A stretch of DNA of 64,000 bases from Nitrospiria bacterium (GTDB lineage: Bacteria; Nitrospirota; Nitrospiria; DASWJH01): contig DASWJH010000107.1 in assembly GCA_036397255.1 (NCBI GenBank), forward strand, positions 1 through 64,000. The letters run 5' to 3'. The translations under genes and the position numbers were made by a program. Of the stretch, positions 58,629-64,000 are shown in pieces. Each line of letters opens with the position of its first letter. The stretch's first letter is position 1. The notes beneath the pieces were generated by a model. It was given only the letters and a program-made list of their open reading frames with translations. It had not been told where the DNA came from and searched no databases.

Positions 58629-59477
58629 CTAATTTAAAACCTGAACCAGACCGTTAACCTGTTGCGGGGTTAACACCTTCTGGGTCTGAGTAAGGTATGA
58701 AACCATGGTTGAAAAAAAAACAGATTTAAGTTTTTCATTCTCTAAAACCTGTTTTCTCAAGGCCTCAAAATTAATCACCGGTTCGGAAACCAAATCTTGA
58801 ACCTCAAACTGGCCCGACTCAAAAAGGGTGGACCGACTTACCATTTCCCAAAGGTATTGTTGATTTAAGGAAGACAGTTTCTGAACCTGCATGTCCAAAA
58901 GTTCTAACTCTTTTTTTTTCTTCAGAAAAAATTCCCCGTGCCTATCCATGACCTTCCTGGCCATCCCCTCATATTCTCCCCTTGGAAATTCCATCACCGG
59001 TAAAGGAACCCCCTTGATAAAAGCATAGGTCAAAATCTGTTCTTTGTTTAAAACGGCTTGCAGCTCTTCCAACCCCTGGAGCCAGGTTTTCGTTTCATTC
59101 TTGATTAGGTCCTCCACCAATTCCAGCTGGTTAATAAGCAATTGCTCCTCGAAAACAGGGTTAAGCAAAAGCCGGCCCAGAACATCCATCTCTAATTTTA
59201 AAAAGGCATCCTGCTGAATCAACGCTCTTCGAGTATTTCGCAGAATCCCCCGGATAGAAATCATCTGGTCATCCGTCAAAGAAAGATCCTGTCGAAACTG
59301 AAAATAATCCACTGCCCGTTCCGTCACCATAACCATAAAACGATGTCCGGGGGTTTTTAAAGCCATCCCCCCGGTTTCACCCCTAGCAGCACTGTCCTGA
59401 ATCAGAATTCCGAAAAACAGGAACAGGATTAAGGAATACTTCTTCCCAAAAATTGAAAGGTTTCTCCTTTCCCTCAT
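58629..59477 (-). CDS. hypothetical periplasmic protein, LTxxQ (CpxP/Spy-like)
   Basis: The 282 residues begin with a hydrophobic signal (about 12-32). The rest is helical and Leu/Gln/Glu-rich, with LTxxQ-type words: SLTDDQM near residue 68, LNKEQI near 145 and VLTPQQV near the C-terminus. Such repeats mark the CpxP/Spy envelope chaperone family, but this protein is about twice their length. The ATG overlaps the glyS stop (ATGA), so it is cotranslated with a tRNA synthetase gene. Function is not known. Confidence 0.65.
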   Translation of the reverse strand: MRERRNLSIFGKKYSLILFLFFGILIQDSAARGETGGMALKTPGHRFMVMVTERAVDYFQFRQDLSLTDDQMISIRGILRNTRRALIQQDAFLKLEMDVLGRLLLNPVFEEQLLINQLELVEDLIKNETKTWLQGLEELQAVLNKEQILTYAFIKGVPLPVMEFPRGEYEGMARKVMDRHGEFFLKKKKELELLDMQVQKLSSLNQQYLWEMVSRSTLFESGQFEVQDLVSEPVINFEALRKQVLENEKLKSVFFSTMVSYLTQTQKVLTPQQVNGLVQVLN

Positions 59478-61570
59478 TCCTGTTTTCCCTCACTTTGTTG
59501 GATCTTTGAAAAATTACCAAAAAGCCAAAACAGATCTCTTAATCCTTTCATCAGGGCCAGCCGGTTCTGCCGGATCTGTGGATCGGGATCCATCACCAGG
59601 ACCTTTTCGAAAAACGTATCAATAAAAGGTTTAAGAGAAACCAATTCTGCTAAGGCCTTTGAATATTTAAATTCGTCCATCAAGGGAAGAACGGTTTTTT
59701 CTGTTTTTTGAAACAACCCAAAAAGGTTTCTCTCCACCTCATCCTGAAAACGTTCGGCCTGAACCTCTCCCTCAAAGCCTTTGGGGAGGATATTCATCAC
59801 CCGCGTAAAAGCAACAATGAGTTCATTAAACCCGGTCTGCCTTGATAGCTGCACCAATGCGATCAAACGTTCGCGTGCATCAAAGGGATCATCACACCGA
59901 TCCAGGATGGCCGTCACCAAATCCGTTCGAAAACCTTCTTGGGTCAACAGGTAGGAAATCCTCTGTTTAAAAAAATCCAAAAGCGCTTCGCCTAGTTCCT
60001 GGGAAGGTCGCTTAATCTTCCCCTGATAAACCCGGATCCCTTCCGTAATAGCACCCACCAGGGAAAGCCGTTTTTGCTTCCCAATGAGGATTAACCCTAT
60101 TCCCAAAGCCTGGCGCCGGAGTCCATAGGGGTCTTGAGAACCAGATGGAGCACGATTGATGCCAAAAAATCCGGTAAGGGAATCCAATTTATCAGCGATG
60201 GCCAGGGCCGTTCCTGCTTCGGTTTGAGGTAAATGATCTCCTACAAACCCGGGAAGGTACTGCTCGGAAATCGCCTGATAGACCTCTGTCTCCTCCCCTT
60301 GAAAACGGGCATATTCTCCTCCCATGATCCCCTGTAGTTTGGGAAATTCACCTACCATCTCGGTCCTCAAATCCGCTTTGGACAAAAAAGCTGCACGACG
60401 AATTTGGTCAATAGAAAATCCATCCCATTGATTGGCCAAAAACTCTCCGAGAGCCTGCAACCGTTGGGTTTTCTCATAGAGGGTCCCCAACCCCTGATGA
60501 AAAGTCATTCCCTTCAATTCATCTACCCGTTTATCCAGCCCCTCTTTTCGATCCTTTTTGAAAAAAAACCTGGCATCCGCCAATCTGGCTCTCAGGACCC
60601 GCTCATTCCCCTTTCGTATCACATTCATCTTTGAGGCCTTCACATCACACACCGATATAAATTGGGGAAGAAGTTTTCCTTTTGGGTCTTCAATTGGGAA
60701 ATAGCCCTGATGCTCCCTCATGGCATTGATCAACACCTCCCTGGGAAGCTCCAAAAATTCACGGTGGAATCCCCCCTTGATGGCAACGGGAAATTCAACC
60801 ATATTGGTGGTTAACTCTAAAAGTTCTTGGTCCGGAATGACCTCGGCCCCTCCCCGGGTGAGTCGACCGATTTCTTTTTCAATTTTTACTTTCCGCTCTA
60901 TAGGATCCACAAGCACATGATATTTCCTTGCCTCTTGAAGGTATTGGGTAATTCCTTTAAATTTAAACTGAATTGATTTGGTTTTTCCTGGGGAAGGGAT
61001 TGCCATATGGCCCCTCGAAAAGGAACCGGCCCGAACCTTCCCAAGGGAAAAAGGAACCACCTGATCATTAAATAATGCCACAATCCACCGAATCGGTCTG
61101 GCAAAACGAACCTTCCCTCCATTCCAACGCATGCTTTTGGGGAAATGCAAAGAGGAAATTAATTCGGGGAAAATGGTTTTCAAAAGCGAAAAGGTTTTTT
61201 CCCCCTTTTCAAGTTTCTTAACGCAAATATATTCTCCCTTCTCCGTGGTTTTGAAAGAGAGATCCTCCACTTCCACTCCCTGGGATTTTGCAAAACCTTT
61301 TGCGGCTGGGGTAGGATGGCCCTGGGGGTCATAAGAAATCCTTCTGGCGGGACCCAATGTTTCCATTTCAACATCGGTTTGTTGAACCGAGACATCCTCA
61401 CACAAAAGAACCAACCGCCGAGGAGTTCCAAGGGTTTTGAGTCCTGAGAAGGCAATGCGATGGTTTTGAAACATTGTTTCGGCCAATTTTTCCAACTGCC
61501 CGAGGGCGGGCGGCAAAAAGACCGCAGGAATTTCTTCGGTTCCAATTTCTAGGAAGAGTTCTTTAGACAT
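59474..61570 (-). CDS. glyS: glycyl-tRNA synthetase beta subunit
   Basis: Tetrameric alpha2-beta2 GlyRS, the beta subunit that binds tRNA. The 698 residues have the family start [16 protein letters not shown] and DARFFFKKD around residue 340, and [19 protein letters not shown] (HD-like domain) near 455, and a C-terminal anticodon-binding region. It overlaps glyQ by eight bases and the hypothetical gene by four. No T-box leader is present. Confidence 0.96.
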   Translation of the reverse strand: MSKELFLEIGTEEIPAVFLPPALGQLEKLAETMFQNHRIAFSGLKTLGTPRRLVLLCEDVSVQQTDVEMETLGPARRISYDPQGHPTPAAKGFAKSQGVEVEDLSFKTTEKGEYICVKKLEKGEKTFSLLKTIFPELISSLHFPKSMRWNGGKVRFARPIRWIVALFNDQVVPFSLGKVRAGSFSRGHMAIPSPGKTKSIQFKFKGITQYLQEARKYHVLVDPIERKVKIEKEIGRLTRGGAEVIPDQELLELTTNMVEFPVAIKGGFHREFLELPREVLINAMREHQGYFPIEDPKGKLLPQFISVCDVKASKMNVIRKGNERVLRARLADARFFFKKDRKEGLDKRVDELKGMTFHQGLGTLYEKTQRLQALGEFLANQWDGFSIDQIRRAAFLSKADLRTEMVGEFPKLQGIMGGEYARFQGEETEVYQAISEQYLPGFVGDHLPQTEAGTALAIADKLDSLTGFFGINRAPSGSQDPYGLRRQALGIGLILIGKQKRLSLVGAITEGIRVYQGKIKRPSQELGEALLDFFKQRISYLLTQEGFRTDLVTAILDRCDDPFDARERLIALVQLSRQTGFNELIVAFTRVMNILPKGFEGEVQAERFQDEVERNLFGLFQKTEKTVLPLMDEFKYSKALAELVSLKPFIDTFFEKVLVMDPDPQIRQNRLALMKGLRDLFWLFGNFSKIQQSEGKQE

Positions 61571-62486
61571 GAATCTTCCAAACTTTCTCCCTTTTCTTTC
61601 CCGGTTGGGTTAAAGGATGTCCTTTTTCTTCCCGAAAATGAAGGTACGCTTCCGCACATTTTCGGGCAATGTTACGAACGCGTGTAATATAAGTTGTACG
61701 CTCTGCCACACTGATGGCCCCTCGGGCTTCAAGGAGATTGAAAAGGTGGGAACACTTCATGCATTGGTCATAGGCCGGGTAAACAAGTCCTTTTTCGACC
61801 AACCGTTTTGCCTCCTCCTCGCAGAGGGAAAATGCTTGCTTTAAACCCTCAATGTCCGCCTCTTCAAAGTTATAACGGGAAAACTGGATCTCCGTCTCGT
61901 GGTGAACATCCCCATAAAAAATTCCATCGGTCCAAACCAAATCAAAAACATTGTCCACATTTTGAAGGTACATGGCAATCCGCTCAAGCCCATAGGTAAT
62001 TTCAACGGAAACCGGATCCAATTCAATCCCCCCCACCTCTTGAAAATAGGTGAATTGGGTGATCTCCATTCCATCCAACCGCACTTCCCAGCCCAGGCCC
62101 CAGGCTCCCAGCGTGGGAGATTCCCAATCATCATGGACAAACCGGATATCATGCTCCCTATTGGAAATACCCACTTCTTTTAAGCTTTTCAGGTAGAGTT
62201 GTTGGATATCCTCCGGAGGGGGTTTAAGCAAAACCTGATATTGATAATAATGCTGAAGCCGGTTGGGATTTTCCCCATACCGGCCATCGGTGGGTCTTCG
62301 GCAGGGTTGAACAAAAGCGGCCTTCCAAAATTCCGGACCTAACGCTCGGAGAAAGGTGGCAGGGTGAAAGGTACCCGCCCCCATCTCAAGGTCATAGGGC
62401 TGCTGAAGTACACATCCTTGTTTTTCCCAAAAATGCTGGAAGGCTAAAATTAGCTGTTGAAAGGTTAAAGAAGAAATTTTTTTCAT
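61563..62486 (-). CDS. glyQ: glycyl-tRNA synthetase alpha subunit
   Basis: Catalytic alpha subunit of the bacterial heterotetrameric GlyRS (class II). The 307 residues show [19 protein letters not shown], motif [15 protein letters not shown] and the [19 protein letters not shown] stretch typical of the family. It is the first gene of glyQ-glyS-hypothetical-ppdK-ribD, which form a tightly overlapping series over about 8 kb. The promoter candidate at 62528 fits. Confidence 0.97.
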   Translation of the reverse strand: MKKISSLTFQQLILAFQHFWEKQGCVLQQPYDLEMGAGTFHPATFLRALGPEFWKAAFVQPCRRPTDGRYGENPNRLQHYYQYQVLLKPPPEDIQQLYLKSLKEVGISNREHDIRFVHDDWESPTLGAWGLGWEVRLDGMEITQFTYFQEVGGIELDPVSVEITYGLERIAMYLQNVDNVFDLVWTDGIFYGDVHHETEIQFSRYNFEEADIEGLKQAFSLCEEEAKRLVEKGLVYPAYDQCMKCSHLFNLLEARGAISVAERTTYITRVRNIARKCAEAYLHFREEKGHPLTQPGKKREKVWKIHV

Positions 62487-62527
62487 AGGGGTTCAAGACC
62501 TTTTTTCTAAATAGAATTAAGATGTTG

Positions 62528-62557
62528 AAGGTATCAAATGGAAGGGCAAAAAGTCAA
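62528..62557 (-). promoter_or_regulatory. possible sigma70 promoter of glyQ
   Basis: On the minus strand TTGACT (62557-62552) and TACCTT (62533-62528) are 18 bases apart, about 40 bases before the glyQ ATG. The -35 is strong, the -10 weak. Confidence 0.4.
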
Positions 62558-62805
62558 GGAATTTACACCTTTAACCCTTTGAGGTTTTAACTGAATTGGA
62601 CTGCCTCTTTTTAAGAAAAAAACTTAGGGAAGGAAACGGTTTGGTGGAATATTCCTGCGGTTTACACCTTGGGACTTTCCCCTACAACTAAATAAAAAAC
62701 CAAAGTTGAAGAATTGATGATTACGAAGGGAAAGCGGGATATTCGATTCGAAGTGGACGCGACATGAGCAGAGGCTACCATAATCCCCAAACATGACTCA
62801 AGACG

Positions 62806-62833
62806 AGATTTGACCCCTCTCAGATTTGACCCT
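62806..62833. repeat. AGATTTGACC tandem pair
   Basis: AGATTTGACCCCT at 62806-62818 and AGATTTGACCCT at 62822-62833, a 16-base period. The reverse complement GGTCAAATCT also occurs at 8845-8854. Such words often flank REP-associated transposase elements. Confidence 0.5.
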
Positions 62834-62870
62834 CTCCCTCTCTGCGCGGAGTAAGAATTGTAACGCTCCC

Positions 62871-62930
62871 CATAACCGGCTGGAAATGGGCGCAGCGGAA
62901 TTGCCAGTCCGAGTTGATGCAGTTGTTATG
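62871..62930 (-). other. integron attC-like recombination site
   Basis: On the minus strand this 60-base site begins CATAAC (62930-62925) and ends GTTATG (62876-62871), perfect outer complements. Inside, TAACAACTGCATCAACTCGG resembles the start of a 59-base element, and ACTGGCAAT/ATTTCCAG can pair imperfectly. It begins three bases after the AIPR stop codon, exactly where a cassette attC belongs. No integrase gene is in the window. Confidence 0.5.
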
Positions 62931-62933
62931 TTT

Positions 62934-64000
62934 TCAATCAGCTGACCACCTAGCCTCGAACTGGTCTCTCTCCATTTGTAACCCCTGTTTAATTTTATTG
63001 GCAATATCAGCGTTCATCATTGGTAACATATTCAAACTCTGACTAACCGCCGCTCGTATACCAGCTAAACAAGTTTTTGTTTTTATCCAGTTTTGAGGAC
63101 TAAAAACCCTATTGGATGGTTGTGGCTCATTTGCGGCAGATTCCAAAGCAAAGTTTAGCGATCTACCTGCCAAATCAACAATTTGGTCTAAAAGGTTAAA
63201 ATTTGCAGCCCTACTCATAGCTACGTTTGGATCTGGAACACTTTCCATTGGCATTGAATTCGATACACCAAAACAAACTGAAATTGCATAGAGGTGGTGA
63301 TAGGGCGCATAAGCTCGCATCGCGAGCAAACTTTCATTAAGTCCTAACGGATTGTTTTTATCCCATCTTTCCCAAACCTTTTTCATCCAAACATTTAATG
63401 CATTTGCTTTTTCAGAAGAGTAATCCTTTTTAAATAATTGGTCGAAGTACTTGTCAAAAATTCTTGTTTCACTATAGGCGATATTGGGTCTTTGTGAATG
63501 CCATGTAATCAGATATTTCCCTAAATTTAGTAGATCTAATACATAGTCCTTGTCTTTTGAGGCAGGAGGGACTTCCCCTCGTTTACTCACAAAATATCCG
63601 TTAGGATATTTCTGTTCATATGATTTCTTGATATTTAAAACCCGTTTATCATTACTTCTAAGATCTCTTGGTTTAACAGCGCTTTGTGAATTTGTATTAA
63701 TGCTTATTTTGTCACCACGTTCCCTCTGGGGTATTTCATAAAACCGAAATAGGATGTATGTTTCGCTTAATTGTTTTACTTTTTCGCTGCAATTCAAAAT
63801 TGTAGTTATAGATTGGCATCCATTGACAACGCTTAAACCGTGAAGCTTTAACTTATTATCCTTTGATGATAATTTATTGCAAATAGCGGTAATTCCATTA
63901 TGGTAGAAAAAAAAGTCCTTATGTTGGTCGGAATATATTGTACTTTTAATTCCCTTGTTTACTCTGTTGCTTAACCCCAAACTTTGCCTAACATTTTTTT
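62934..64000 (-). CDS. AIPR-family protein, C-terminal part (cut by window edge)
   Basis: Abortive-infection phage-resistance (AIPR) family. The frame stays open to the window edge, so the real start lies beyond base 64000; a TTG at 63980 is only an internal codon. The visible 355 residues include NVRQSLG, VNKGIKSTIY, FFFYHNGITAICNKL, GLSVVNGCQSITTIL and SINTNSQSAVKPRDLRSND, which match the AIPR core. Such proteins occur in phage-defence islands; their mechanism is unclear to me. Codon use and AT content differ from the glyQ side. The stop is followed by an attC-like site. Confidence 0.8.
   Translation of the reverse strand, partial: KNVRQSLGLSNRVNKGIKSTIYSDQHKDFFFYHNGITAICNKLSSKDNKLKLHGLSVVNGCQSITTILNCSEKVKQLSETYILFRFYEIPQRERGDKISINTNSQSAVKPRDLRSNDKRVLNIKKSYEQKYPNGYFVSKRGEVPPASKDKDYVLDLLNLGKYLITWHSQRPNIAYSETRIFDKYFDQLFKKDYSSEKANALNVWMKKVWERWDKNNPLGLNESLLAMRAYAPYHHLYAISVCFGVSNSMPMESVPDPNVAMSRAANFNLLDQIVDLAGRSLNFALESAANEPQPSNRVFSPQNWIKTKTCLAGIRAAVSQSLNMLPMMNADIANKIKQGLQMERDQFEARWSAD

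Larger units (their letters stand above)
62487..62933. other. gap between glyQ and the AIPR gene
   Basis: No gene in 447 bases. It holds the glyQ promoter candidate, a two-unit tandem AGATTTGACC repeat (62806-62833) and the attC-like site (62871-62930). Base composition and sequence change at about 62750, which may mark the border of an inserted piece. Confidence 0.6.

Noticed and set aside
62487-62700. T-box or other riboswitch before glyQ
   Set aside because: No T-box motif and no terminator/antiterminator pair is visible; only a plain promoter-like sequence.
62798-63004. 68-codon frame overlapping the AIPR stop
   Set aside because: Runs through the attC-like site and the tandem repeat; a shadow frame.

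Overview
The window is bacterial chromosome, AT-leaning (roughly mid-40s % G+C by eye), with dense housekeeping genes, many 4-base stop/start overlaps, and some TTG/GTG starts. BamD, a PEP-CTERM protein, HtrA, periplasmic and lipoprotein signals and Pst uptake point to a Gram-negative cell envelope. Monomeric isocitrate dehydrogenase, PEP-CTERM, UPF0182, PpdK next to glyQS and a very large two-component repertoire would suit a member of the Nitrospirota or a deltaproteobacterium-like lineage. That placement is inference; no rRNA or other decisive marker is present.

Layout: 0.4-10.6 kb holds housekeeping genes (smc, thiL, lon, galU, coaE, bamD). 10.8-14.3 kb has a PP2C phosphatase overlapping a UPF0182 membrane protein. 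14.6-25.0 kb is a signalling island on the + strand: a PilZ/methyltransferase fusion, a membrane hybrid kinase, a receiver-kinase, a degenerate kinase, an NtrC-type activator and an HD-GYP regulator. 25.0-27.8 kb: recN, trxA, queF. 27.8-31.6 kb: an arsR-pstSCAB phosphate operon in which pstC is frameshifted at a run of eight G. 32-35.6 kb: an NAD-dependent epimerase, a small membrane protein, an APH-like kinase and an EVE protein, with intergenic palindromic repeats. 35.6-37.8 kb: a coupled purC-sua5-PGPGW operon. 38-40.3 kb: monomeric icd. 40.9-41.7 kb: a PEP-CTERM protein, followed by a possible 194-bp inverted-repeat element. 42.2-48.9 kb: tyrS, gcvH, cysE, ispF-ispD, a PIN/TRAM protein and htrA. 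49.1-52.2 kb: bioA and a J-like/HTH protein beside a MinD-like ATPase. 52.4-62.5 kb: ribE, an MFS carrier, ribD, ppdK and glyS-glyQ, mostly tightly packed. 62.9 kb to the edge: an AIPR-family gene, cut by the window, with an integron attC-like site directly behind its stop.

The most interesting parts are two. First, the 14.6-20.4 kb operon resembles the Ralstonia phcB-phcS-phcR quorum-sensing order, but its methyltransferase carries N-terminal PilZ (c-di-GMP) domains, and an HD-GYP phosphodiesterase regulator closes the region. Second, the AIPR gene plus attC-like site at the right end looks like a mobile anti-phage gene cassette. Other points worth checking are the pstC frameshift, an NtrC-box-like palindrome before the PEP-CTERM gene, and the repeat elements. 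No tRNA, rRNA, CRISPR array, transposase or prophage gene was found by eye.
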